A stretch of 12,127 nucleotides of DNA from 73-13 sp035555435. GTDB lineage: Bacteria; Actinomycetota; Actinomycetes; Actinomycetales; Microbacteriaceae. Made by a program: the position numbers and the translations under genes. Positions within the stretch are counted from its first letter, which is position 1; each line of letters begins with the position of its first letter. The stretch lies in the NCBI GenBank assembly GCA_035555435.1, contig DATMGN010000052.1, positions 1-12,127 on the forward strand, given 5' to 3'. Positions 4,846-12,072 of this stretch are shown here, in pieces. Under the pieces are notes generated by a model that ran no database searches, was not told the origin of the DNA, and saw only the letters and a list, made by a program, of their open reading frames with translations.

Positions 4846-7375
4846 CGTGCCCGCACGCGGACTCGCACTCATCGCCGCGGCGGCACTCGCGCTGGTCGGC
4901 ATCTCCGTCGCGCAGTCGTCGCTCGCGCCCGCCGCCCACGCCGACGACACGGTCGTCGTGTTCGACTCGCTGCCCGCGACGGCGCCGGGAAGCCTCTCGA
5001 GCTACGGCATGCAGGCGTACCAGATGAAGGAGTTCGGCCAGCGGCTCCAGCTCGGCGGCACCGCCCGCGGGCTCAGCTCGATCGAGATCGGATTCGTCAA
5101 CTGGGCGTGCCAGAACTGGGCGTCCGGCGCGAACCCCTGCGTGACCGAGCCCGGCGAGACGTTCGAGGTCCCGATCACGGTCAACGTCTACGAGGCGGGC
5201 TCCGACGATGAGACCGTCGGGGCGCTCGTTGCGACCGTGTCGCGCGACGTCGACGTGCCCTACCGCCCCTCGGCGAGCGACGTGTGCAACGACAATCGCT
5301 GGTCGCCAAATGGCGTCGACTGCTTCAACGGCTATTACTTCACGGCCGACTTCGAGTTCCTGGCCGTCCCGACACTCCCCGATGACGTCGTCGTCTCGGT
5401 GACGTACAACACTCACACGCAGGGCTATTCGCCTGTCGGGGCGATCGGACCCGTCGACTCGTTCAACGTCGCGGTCTCGGGCACGCTCGGTGACGTCGGC
5501 GGCGTCGCAGATCCGGCGACCTCCGTGTTCGTCAACTCCGCGACCGCCGCCCACTACACGCCCGATCTCGTCGACGGCACGGGTATCGACCCGAGCTGGC
5601 TGAACACCTTCCATGCCGGCAGGAGCTGGACGCAGGCGCCGATCCCGCTCCGGATCAATGCCGTCACGCCGGTGCCGACGCTGCACGTCGACCCGTACTT
5701 CACCGCGGGCGCCGGCTACAAGGGCATCGGGGTCGACCTGAGGGCGACGAACGTGACCGATGCGACCGAGGTGCGCGTGACCGTGCATCGCAGCGTCGGC
5801 GGTGACGTCGTCAAGACGAGCAAGCCGGGGGCCGCCCTGCTCGCGACATTGAACGCGGGCTCCGCCGTCACCGCGCCGATCGTCATCCAGTCGGGGAGCT
5901 ACAACGAGACGGGAAGCTCGTCCTGGGTGAAGCCTGGCGCGCTGTGGGCTGCCGAGACAGTCCCGACCGGGGTCACGGTCGAGGTACTCCGCGGCGACGA
6001 GCTGCTCGTCGCGAAGACGGTCTCAACGATCGGGACGACGCTCGCGACGCTGGCTGCCGTACTCCCCGGCGAGACCCCGACCTTCACGAATCCGGCGGCG
6101 AACTACCACGTCGGTGACGACTACCGAGGCATCGCCGTCGACCTCCGGGTCAACCATGTCACCGACGCGGACCGCATCCTGGTCCGTGTCGACCGCAGCA
6201 ATGGTCCCGCGGTGACGAAGACGAGCAAGCCAGGAGCGACGTTCCTCGGGATCGTCAACAGCGGCCAGGCGAAGTCGGTGACCGTGCCGATCGTGGTCCA
6301 GCCCGGCACCTACAACGAGGCGGGCAGCTCGAGCTGGTTCAAGCCGATCGCAGTGTGGACGCCGGGCTCCCTCCCGACCTCCGTGACCGTGACGATCAAG
6401 CGCACGTTCGGCCCCGACCTCGTGACGACGCTGCCGATCGGCGGGTCAGCGGCGGGCGTGCTGCCGGCGACGACGCCGACCGAGCCGATCGTCGTCGAGG
6501 TCCCGAGCAGCGGACCCACCTACCAGGTCGAGGTGCCGGCCGGCGCCGAGAACGTCGAGCTCAACCTCGGCACCACGACGGTCACGTCGGGCGTCGCCGA
6601 AGTCGTCGTCCCCGTCGAGGTCGTCGTCACGACGACGGTCGGGGCGAACGTCACCATCGCGGCGGCCACGAAGGCGACGTCGGCCGACGCCACGTGGGAC
6701 GGCGTCATCGAACTCCCCAAGGTGAAGACCGATGTCGTCGTGCCGGCCGCGAGCGGCCAGACCACGACCGTCGGCGTCGCGATCCAGATGGGCTCGTCGA
6801 CGGCGCGTATCGACTTCGACCAGCCGGTCAAGCTCGTGCTCGCCGGCCAGGCAGGCAAGAGCGCGGGCTACATCGACCAGTCGGGCAGCTTCCATGCGAT
6901 CACGACGGCATGCCCCGTCGTCATGCCGGACGACATGACGACGGACGAATGCTGGGTCGATGACGGCAGTGACCTCGTCATCTGGACCAAGCACTTCACG
7001 ACGTTCGTGTCGTACAGCTCGGTCGCGACACCCACTCCCGGTGGCGGCGGTTCAGGCTCCGGGGGTTCCTCTTCCACGGGTAGCGGCAGCGGTGGTGGCG
7101 CCAGCAGCGTGACGACCGGGTCGAGCACCACGCTCGTCCCCGCGCCCGTCACGACCGTGACCCCGAAGCCCACCCCGACTGCATCCCCGAAACCCGCCGC
7201 CTCGTCGGCGCCCTCGGCGGACGTGCCCGAGGAGGAGGCCGACCCCGTCGCAGCAGTGCCGCAGGAGGGCGGCGGCTTCGATCCCGTGCTGCTCATCGTC
7301 ATCGTGATCGCGGTCGCCGTGGTCGGTGCCGGGGTCGCGACGATCGTGACGCTGCGCCGCCGCGCTCGCGCCTGA
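4826..7375 (+). CDS. Large exported, membrane-anchored surface protein with tandem repeats
   Basis: I cannot assign a named function. The 849-residue product has a signal peptide (hydrophobic core about 13-29, cleavage probably after A39 in AHA-DD). An N-terminal domain (about 40-280) is rich in beta strands and Trp/Tyr, with cysteines at 95, 105, 154 and 166. Two related repeats span 284-416 and 418-554. A Val/Thr-rich beta domain (about 555-732) carries C696 and C709. A Gly/Ser then Thr/Pro stalk (733-819), one transmembrane helix (820-843) and the basic tail RRRARA follow. All six cysteines could pair, as expected outside the cell. No LPXTG sortase motif is seen; anchoring is by the helix. 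The start is uncertain: TTG 4826 has GGGGGA 4 nt upstream, TTG 4814 and GTG 4847 are in-frame alternatives, and all keep the signal peptide. It separates serA from leuB. Adhesion or cell-envelope roles are possible but only inferred. Confidence 0.85.
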   Translation: MVGTTTSVPARGLALIAAAALALVGISVAQSSLAPAAHADDTVVVFDSLPATAPGSLSSYGMQAYQMKEFGQRLQLGGTARGLSSIEIGFVNWACQNWASGANPCVTEPGETFEVPITVNVYEAGSDDETVGALVATVSRDVDVPYRPSASDVCNDNRWSPNGVDCFNGYYFTADFEFLAVPTLPDDVVVSVTYNTHTQGYSPVGAIGPVDSFNVAVSGTLGDVGGVADPATSVFVNSATAAHYTPDLVDGTGIDPSWLNTFHAGRSWTQAPIPLRINAVTPVPTLHVDPYFTAGAGYKGIGVDLRATNVTDATEVRVTVHRSVGGDVVKTSKPGAALLATLNAGSAVTAPIVIQSGSYNETGSSSWVKPGALWAAETVPTGVTVEVLRGDELLVAKTVSTIGTTLATLAAVLPGETPTFTNPAANYHVGDDYRGIAVDLRVNHVTDADRILVRVDRSNGPAVTKTSKPGATFLGIVNSGQAKSVTVPIVVQPGTYNEAGSSSWFKPIAVWTPGSLPTSVTVTIKRTFGPDLVTTLPIGGSAAGVLPATTPTEPIVVEVPSSGPTYQVEVPAGAENVELNLGTTTVTSGVAEVVVPVEVVVTTTVGANVTIAAATKATSADATWDGVIELPKVKTDVVVPAASGQTTTVGVAIQMGSSTARIDFDQPVKLVLAGQAGKSAGYIDQSGSFHAITTACPVVMPDDMTTDECWVDDGSDLVIWTKHFTTFVSYSSVATPTPGGGGSGSGGSSSTGSGSGGGASSVTTGSSTTLVPAPVTTVTPKPTPTASPKPAASSAPSADVPEEEADPVAAVPQEGGGFDPVLLIVIVIAVAVVGAGVATIVTLRRRARA
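5675..6487 (+). repeat. Two tandem protein-coding repeats of about 135 codons
   Basis: Unit 1 (5675-6073) and unit 2 (6077-6487) encode related domains. Aligned landmarks are YKGIGVDLR versus YRGIAVDLR, VKTSKPGA versus TKTSKPGA, and GSYNETGSSSWVKP versus GTYNEAGSSSWFKP. The intervening strands have diverged, so the duplication is not recent. The pattern suggests two stacked beta-sandwich modules in the extracellular part of the protein. Confidence 0.85.
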
Positions 7376-7393
7376 GCGGGGACCGCGCGCGGG

Positions 7394-7399
7394 TACGCT
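7394..7399 (+). promoter_or_regulatory. Leaderless-type -10 element of leuB
   Basis: TACGCT is followed by seven bases (GGAAGGC) and ATG 7407. GGAAGG is only 1 nt from the ATG, too close for ribosome binding, so a leaderless transcript is likely. The 12-mer GGGTACGCTGGA at 7391-7402 is identical to that upstream of serA. No -35 is visible; the surface-protein stop lies only 19 bp before the hexamer. Confidence 0.55.
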
Positions 7400-7406
7400 G
7401 GAAGGC

Positions 7407-8459
7407 ATGTCGCGCACGCTTTCGCTCGCGGTCATCCCGGGGGATGGCATCGGACCTGAAGTCACCACGCAGGCCTATCGCGTGCTCGAGACGGTCGCCG
7501 CCGATGCCGGCGTCGCGATCGACGCGACGACCTACCGACTCGGAGCCGAGCGCTACCTGAAGGACGGCCAGGTGCTGCCCGAGGACGAGTTCGCGGCGAT
7601 CAAGTCCGCCGACGCGATCCTGTTCGGCGCCGTGGGGGGCGTCCCCGGTGACCCGCGGCTCAAGGACGCGAACATCGAGCGCGGGCTGCTGCTGCGGATG
7701 CGCTTCGAGCTCGACCAGTACGTGAACCTGCGGCCCACGCGCATCGTCCCCGGCGTGGTGTCGCCGCTCGCCGACCCCGGCGCGGTCGACTTCGTCGTGG
7801 TGCGCGAGGGCACGGAGGGCCCGTACGTCGGCAACGGCGGCGCGATCCGCCGCGGCACGCCCCAGGAGATCGCGAACGAGCTCTCCGTCAACACCGCGTT
7901 CGGCGTCGAACGAGTCGTGCGCGACGCGTTCACGCGGGCGCAGGGTCGGCGCGGCAAGCTCACTTGGGTCGCCAAGACGAACGTCCTGGTGAACGCCGGC
8001 GCCCTGTGGCAGCGAATCGTCGCCGAGGTCGGCAGGGACTTCCCCGACGTCGCTGTGGACTACCTGCACGTCGACGCCGCGACGATCTTCTTCGTCACCG
8101 ACCCTGCTAGATTCGACGTCATCGTCACCGACAACCTGTTCGGTGACATTCTGACCGACCTGGCCGGCGCGATCAGCGGCGGCATCGGACTGGCGGCCTC
8201 GGGGAACATCAACCCGGACGGCACCTACCCCAGCATGTTCGAGCCGGTGCACGGCTCGGCCCCGGACATCGCTGGACGCGGGATCGCGGATCCCACCGCG
8301 GCGATCCTGTCCGCAGCCCTCCTGCTCGAGCACATCGGGGAGGCGGAGGCCGCGGCTCGCATCGTCACCGCCGTCGACTCGGACCTCGCGAGCCGCGGCA
8401 CGGCCCCGCGGACGACCGCCGAGGTCGGCGACGCGATCCTCGCAGAACTCGATCGCTGA
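7407..8459 (+). CDS. leuB: 3-isopropylmalate dehydrogenase
   Basis: Third step of leucine synthesis: NAD+-dependent oxidative decarboxylation of 3-isopropylmalate to 2-oxoisocaproate (4-methyl-2-oxopentanoate), Mg2+-dependent and cytosolic. The 350 residues fit the family. GDGIGPEV is at 12-19, the substrate arginines lie in LLLRMRFEL (94-102) and NLRPTR (107-112), and REGTEGPYVGNGG is at 133-145. K190, D223 (HVDAA) and the metal-binding D247/D251 in DNLFGDILTD are present. EPVHGSAPDIAG at 279-290, with D287-I288, is the NAD-binding signature of LeuB as opposed to NADP-isocitrate dehydrogenase. The product 2-oxoisocaproate is the substrate of IlvE, encoded 33 bp downstream, so the two are probably co-transcribed. 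The start is supported by the -10 spacing and the short N-terminus before the first strand. Confidence 0.97.
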   Translation: MSRTLSLAVIPGDGIGPEVTTQAYRVLETVAADAGVAIDATTYRLGAERYLKDGQVLPEDEFAAIKSADAILFGAVGGVPGDPRLKDANIERGLLLRMRFELDQYVNLRPTRIVPGVVSPLADPGAVDFVVVREGTEGPYVGNGGAIRRGTPQEIANELSVNTAFGVERVVRDAFTRAQGRRGKLTWVAKTNVLVNAGALWQRIVAEVGRDFPDVAVDYLHVDAATIFFVTDPARFDVIVTDNLFGDILTDLAGAISGGIGLAASGNINPDGTYPSMFEPVHGSAPDIAGRGIADPTAAILSAALLLEHIGEAEAAARIVTAVDSDLASRGTAPRTTAEVGDAILAELDR

Positions 8460-8492
8460 GCCTCGCAGACCACCACGAACCTAGGAACCACC

Positions 8493-9599
8493 ATGAAGAA
8501 CCTGCTCGCCGACGCGACGCTCGAGTTCGCCCGCACCCTCCACTCCAGCCCCCTCGCGCATGACGACCTGTCGCGCATCCTCGAGGAGCCCGGCTTCGGC
8601 GAGGTGTTCACCGATCACATGATCGACATCCACTGGTCGGCGCGCGGCGGCTGGCACCGCCCCCGCGTCCTGCCGTACGGCCCCATCTCCCTCGACCCCG
8701 CCGCGGCCGTCCTGCACTACGGGCAGGAGATCTTCGAGGGGCTCAAGGCGTACCGTCACGCCGACGACTCGATCTGGACCTTCCGGCCCGTGGAGAACGC
8801 GAAGCGCTTCCAGCGCTCCGCCCGCCGCATGGCGCTGCCCGAGCTGCCCACCGAGTACTTCCTCGCGTCGCTGCGTGAACTCGTCGCAGTCGACTCGCGC
8901 TGGGTCCCGAGCGCGCCCGAGACGAGCCTGTACTTCCGACCCTTCATGTTCGCCGCCGAGGCGTTCCTCGGCGTGCGGCCCGCGCAAAAGGTCTACTACC
9001 ACCTCATCGCGAGCCCCGCGGGCGCCTACTTCAAGTCCGGGCCCGCACCCGTGTCGATCTGGCTGTCGCAGGACTACGCGCGCGCCGGCAAGGGCGGCAC
9101 CGGCGCAGCGAAGACGGGCGGCAACTATGCGTCGAGCCTCGTCGCGCAGCAGGAGGCCTACGACAACGGCTGCCAGCAGGTGCTTTTCCTCGACTCCGTC
9201 GAGGGCAACTACATCGAGGAACTCGGCGGGATGAACATCGTGCTCGTCAAGCGCGATGGCACCCTCGTCACCCCCGACTCCGACTCGATCCTCGAAGGCA
9301 TCACCCGCGACTCGATCCTGCGGCTCGCCGAGGACCGCGGTCACCGCGTCGAGCGCCGGCAGGTCACCATCGACGAGTGGCGCGACGGCGTCGCCTCGGG
9401 AGAGGTGACCGAGGTCTTCGCGTGCGGCACCGCCGCGGTCGTGACCCCCATCGCCATGCTGCGGGCCGCCGACTTCGAGATCGGCAACGCCGACGCGGTC
9501 GCTGGCGAGCTCACGCTGTCGCTGCGCCAGGAGCTCACCGACATCCAGTACGGGCGGGCCGAGGACCGTCACGGCTGGATGACGAGGCTCGACTCGTGA
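8493..9599 (+). CDS. ilvE: Branched-chain amino acid aminotransferase
   Basis: PLP-dependent class IV (fold type IV) transaminase that makes leucine, isoleucine and valine from their 2-oxo acids with glutamate as usual donor. It has 368 residues, like mycobacterial IlvE. The Schiff-base lysine is K207 in GAAKTGGNYASS. YIEELGGMNI (240-249) contains the glutamate that contacts the PLP pyridine nitrogen. SDSILEGITRDSIL (263-276) and CGTAAVVTPI (311-320) form the phosphate- and cofactor-binding loops. YGQEIFEGLKAYR at 76-88 is a hallmark of the branched-chain subtype. The start is ATG 8493 with AGGA 6 nt upstream (8483-8486). No separate promoter is visible in the 33-bp gap after leuB, which suggests leuB-ilvE-FAH is one operon. 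Its stop overlaps the next start by 4 bp. Confidence 0.97.
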   Translation: MKNLLADATLEFARTLHSSPLAHDDLSRILEEPGFGEVFTDHMIDIHWSARGGWHRPRVLPYGPISLDPAAAVLHYGQEIFEGLKAYRHADDSIWTFRPVENAKRFQRSARRMALPELPTEYFLASLRELVAVDSRWVPSAPETSLYFRPFMFAAEAFLGVRPAQKVYYHLIASPAGAYFKSGPAPVSIWLSQDYARAGKGGTGAAKTGGNYASSLVAQQEAYDNGCQQVLFLDSVEGNYIEELGGMNIVLVKRDGTLVTPDSDSILEGITRDSILRLAEDRGHRVERRQVTIDEWRDGVASGEVTEVFACGTAAVVTPIAMLRAADFEIGNADAVAGELTLSLRQELTDIQYGRAEDRHGWMTRLDS

Positions 9600-10372
9600 G
9601 GGTCGCGCGCTTCGTCACGGGTGAGGCGGACCCCCGCTACGGCATCGTCGACGACGACGCGATCGTCGTGCTCAAGGGCCATCCGCTGCTGCACGGCTAC
9701 GAGTCGACGGGGGAGCGGGTCGCGCTCGATGACGCGCGGCTGCTCGCGCCCGTCATCCCCTCCAAGGTCGTGTGCGTGGGAATGAACTACGCGGAGCACC
9801 GGGAGGACATGGCGTTCTCCAGCGACCGCGCCGACCGTCCGCTCTTCTTCCTGAAGCCGTCGACCGCGGTCGTCGGCCCTGGCGACCCCATCCGCATCCC
9901 GCCGGTCGAGGGGCGCGTCGTCCACGAGTCGGAGCTCGCGATCGTCATCAGCCGCGTCGCGAAGCAGATCCGGCCCGAGGACTGGCGCGACTACGTCTTC
10001 GGCTACACGATCGCGAACGACGTGTCGGCGCGCGACGAGATGTTCGCCGACGGGCAGTGGGCGCGGGCCAAGGGCTTCGACACGTTCTGCCCGATCGGGC
10101 CGTGGATCGAGACGGAGCTCGACCCGGCGTCGGGCCTCGAGATCCAATCCTTCGTCGACGGCGAGCCGCGACGGGCCGGCAACACCGCGAACATGATCTT
10201 CGACGTGCCGACGATCATCGCGCTCGCCTCGGACATCTGGACGCTGCTGCCCGGCGACGTCATCATCACCGGCACACCCTCGGGGCTCGGCGGATTCACC
10301 GCGGGCCAGCGGGTCGACATCGACATCGAGGGCATCGGACGCCTCTCCAACCCGGCGCTCGACCGCGACTGA
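9596..10372 (+). CDS. Fumarylacetoacetate hydrolase (FAH) family protein
   Basis: Predicted Mg2+-dependent hydrolase, decarboxylase or tautomerase of small 2-oxo acids; the family includes acylpyruvases, oxaloacetate decarboxylases and HHDD isomerases. The 258 residues comprise a short N-terminal part (1-55) and the catalytic fold. VGMNYAEH lies at 61-68. Metal ligands are E111 and E113 (HESE) with D142 (NDVSARD at 141-147). K159 sits in RAKGFDTFCPIGPW (157-170), and GTPSGLG is at 226-232. GTG 9596 overlaps the ilvE TGA in a GTGA junction, with GAGG 8 nt upstream, so translation is likely coupled. A longer upstream reading of this frame lies inside ilvE and is rejected. The same family sits between leuB and gltX in M. 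tuberculosis. Its substrate is not evident; clean-up of a 2-oxo acid by-product would fit the context but is inference. Confidence 0.93.
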   Translation: MRVARFVTGEADPRYGIVDDDAIVVLKGHPLLHGYESTGERVALDDARLLAPVIPSKVVCVGMNYAEHREDMAFSSDRADRPLFFLKPSTAVVGPGDPIRIPPVEGRVVHESELAIVISRVAKQIRPEDWRDYVFGYTIANDVSARDEMFADGQWARAKGFDTFCPIGPWIETELDPASGLEIQSFVDGEPRRAGNTANMIFDVPTIIALASDIWTLLPGDVIITGTPSGLGGFTAGQRVDIDIEGIGRLSNPALDRD

Positions 10373-10376
10373 CGGG

Positions 10377-10394
10377 GCGGGACCGACGGCCCGC
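10377..10394 (+). terminator. Weak candidate hairpin after the FAH-family gene
   Basis: GCGGG (10377-10381) pairs with CCCGC (10390-10394), with two further inner CC/GG pairs beyond a bulged A. It lies 5 bp after the stop and before the gltX -10 element. There is no T-run, and GC-rich DNA makes such pairings by chance, so it is tentative. Confidence 0.3.
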
Positions 10395-10410
10395 GGGGAT
10401 CGTCGCCGCC

Positions 10411-10416
10411 TAGGAT
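10411..10416 (+). promoter_or_regulatory. -10-like element of gltX
   Basis: TAGGAT is followed by eight bases (TGGGGACC) and GTG 10425. The G-run is 2 nt from the GTG, too close for a normal Shine-Dalgarno, so a leaderless or near-leaderless transcript is likely. Spacing is 1-2 nt longer than in the other examples here. Confidence 0.5.
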
Positions 10417-10424
10417 TGGGGACC

Positions 10425-11918
10425 GTGCAGCTCCCGTTCTCGACCGCGACCGGTGCCGACATCAAGGTGCGGTTCTGCCCCTCGCCGACCGGCACCCCGC
10501 ACGTCGGCATGGTGCGCACGGCCCTCTTCAACTGGGCCTACGCGCGCCACACGGGCGGCAAGCTCGTCTTCCGCGTCGAGGACACCGACGCGGCGCGCGA
10601 CTCCGAGGAGAGCTACCAGCAGCTCCTCGACGCGCTGAACTGGCTCGGCATCGACTGGGACGAGGGTGTCGAACGCGGTGGTCCGGACGGCCCGTACCGC
10701 CAGTCCCAGCGCGGCGGCATCTACCGCGATGTCATCGACCGGCTGTTGGAAGCCGGCCACCTCTACGAGTCGTTCGTGACGCCCGAGGAGATGGAGGCGC
10801 GCAATCGCGAGCTCGGCCGCGATCCGCGTCAGGGCTACGACAACTTCGAGCGCGAGCTGACCGAGGAGCAGCGCGCGGCCTACCGCGCCGAGGGGCGCCA
10901 GCCGTCGCTGCGCCTACGCGTGCCCGACACCGCGTTTACCATCGACGACCTCATCCGCGGTGAGATCACGTTCCCGGCCGGCTCCTTCAGCGACTTCGTC
11001 GTCGTGCGGCCGAACGGCGCGCCGCTCTACACGTTCGTGAACCCGGTCGACGATGCGCTCATGGGCGTCACGCACGTATTCCGCGGCGAGGACATCCTGA
11101 GCTCGACGCCGCGGCAGCTCGCGCTCTACCTGGCGCTCATCGACATCGGTGTCACGACGTTCATCCCGCAGTACGCGCACATGCCGCTCGTCTACGGCGA
11201 CGGCGCGAAGAAGCTGTCCAAGCGCGACCCCGAGTCGAGCCTCTTCCACCACCGCGACCGCGGCTTCATCCCCGAAGGGCTGCTCAACTACCTCGCACTG
11301 CTCGGTTGGTCGATCGCGGCCGACCGCGACGTGTTCACGCAGTCGGAGTTCGTCGCGGCGTTTGACATCCGGGACGTCAACCCGAACCCGGCGCGCTTCG
11401 ATCAGGCGAAGGCCGACGCGATCAACGGCGACCACATCCGCATGCTCGAGCCGGCCGACTTCGCGGCGCGCCTCATCCCGTATCTGACGCGCGCCGTCGA
11501 CACCCCCGAGGAGCTCGCGCTGCTGCGCCGTGCCGCCCCGCTGGTGCAGGAGCGCATGACGGTGCTCTCGGAGGCGCGCGAGCTGCTCGGCTTCCTCTTC
11601 GTGAGCGACGCCGAGCTGGTCATCGAGGACAGCGCGATGCCGGCGGACAAGGATCGCGAGGACTACGTCCGCGTGCTCGACGCCGCACTCGTGTCGCTGC
11701 CCGGCGTCGACACGTGGGCGACCGCCGAGATCGAGGCGGCACTGCGCTTCGCGCTCATCGAGGGCCTCGGGCTCAAGCCGCGCACCGCTTTCGGTCCGCT
11801 GCGTGCCGCCGTCTCGGGCCGGCGCATCTCGCCGCCGCTCTTCGAGTCGATGGAGCTGCTCGGGCGCGAGTCGACGCTCGCCCGGGTGCGTGCGCTGCGC
11901 GCCCGCCTCGCCCCCTGA
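10425..11918 (+). CDS. gltX: Glutamyl-tRNA synthetase
   Basis: Class I aminoacyl-tRNA synthetase that attaches glutamate to tRNA-Glu. In bacteria lacking GlnRS it also attaches it to tRNA-Gln for later amidation by GatCAB. It has 497 residues from GTG 10425. The HIGH-type motif is HVGM (26-29) in PSPTGTPHVGMVRTALFNW. FRVEDTDAARDS (49-60) and FRGEDILSSTPRQ (219-231) are conserved active-site segments, and the KMSKS-type motif is KKLSKRD at 262-268. The C-terminal helical anticodon-binding region runs from about 310 to the end (ISPPLFESMELLGRE near the C-terminus). GTG 10425 is chosen from the -10 spacing; TTG 10416 would add three residues. About 14 residues precede the conserved core. The gene is followed 73 bp later by tRNA-Gln. 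I cannot tell discriminating from non-discriminating enzyme by eye. Confidence 0.97.
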   Translation: MQLPFSTATGADIKVRFCPSPTGTPHVGMVRTALFNWAYARHTGGKLVFRVEDTDAARDSEESYQQLLDALNWLGIDWDEGVERGGPDGPYRQSQRGGIYRDVIDRLLEAGHLYESFVTPEEMEARNRELGRDPRQGYDNFERELTEEQRAAYRAEGRQPSLRLRVPDTAFTIDDLIRGEITFPAGSFSDFVVVRPNGAPLYTFVNPVDDALMGVTHVFRGEDILSSTPRQLALYLALIDIGVTTFIPQYAHMPLVYGDGAKKLSKRDPESSLFHHRDRGFIPEGLLNYLALLGWSIAADRDVFTQSEFVAAFDIRDVNPNPARFDQAKADAINGDHIRMLEPADFAARLIPYLTRAVDTPEELALLRRAAPLVQERMTVLSEARELLGFLFVSDAELVIEDSAMPADKDREDYVRVLDAALVSLPGVDTWATAEIEAALRFALIEGLGLKPRTAFGPLRAAVSGRRISPPLFESMELLGRESTLARVRALRARLAP

Positions 11919-11948
11919 CGCCGGCGCGAGAACGCGAGTCCAGAGGTT

Positions 11949-11957
11949 TGCTAGACT
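11949..11957 (+). promoter_or_regulatory. Extended -10 promoter of the tRNA-Gln gene
   Basis: TGCTAGACT combines an extended -10 dinucleotide (TG, 11949-11950) with a TAnnnT hexamer (TAGACT, 11952-11957). Transcription would begin near 11964, giving a 5' leader of about 28 nt for RNase P removal. No good -35 is seen, as is usual for extended -10 promoters. Confidence 0.5.
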
Positions 11958-11991
11958 TGCGAGTCGGCCCGGGAGACCGGGTTCCACGCCC

Positions 11992-12066
11992 TGGGGTATG
12001 GTGTAATTGGCAACACGGCTGATTCTGGTTCAGTTGTTCTTGGTTCGAGTCCAGGTACCCCAGCCA
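11992..12066 (+). tRNA. tRNA-Gln, anticodon CTG
   Basis: A complete cloverleaf can be drawn. The acceptor stem is TGGGGTA (11992-11998) with TACCCCA (12056-12062), then discriminator G 12063 and encoded CCA 12064-12066. The D stem is GTGT/ACAC with loop AATTGGCA. The anticodon stem is GCTGA/TCAGT with loop TTCTGGT and anticodon CTG at 12025-12027, reading CAG. The T stem is CTTGG/CCAGG with loop TTCGAGT. The weak first pair (T-A) is typical of bacterial tRNA-Gln. It lies 73 bp after gltX, with its own promoter-like element and a terminator 9 bp downstream. Confidence 0.97.
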
Positions 12067-12072
12067 TAGATG

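Noticed and set aside
4634..5788. 384-codon minus-strand frame covering the end of serA and the start of the surface-protein gene
   Set aside because: It has an antisense codon pattern with no domain, and it would bury a good promoter and signal peptide.
7022..7375. LPXTG-type sortase anchor at the C-terminus of the surface protein
   Set aside because: The stalk, helix and basic tail resemble a sortase substrate, but no LPXTG or near variant precedes the helix.
7363..7378. Hairpin CGCTC/GAGCG across the stop of the surface-protein gene as a terminator
   Set aside because: Five pairs in very GC-rich DNA without a T-run could easily be chance, and part of it lies inside the coding sequence.
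8460..8492. T-box, leader peptide or attenuator before ilvE
   Set aside because: The gap is only 33 bp and contains no T-box motif, run of branched-chain codons or paired hairpins.
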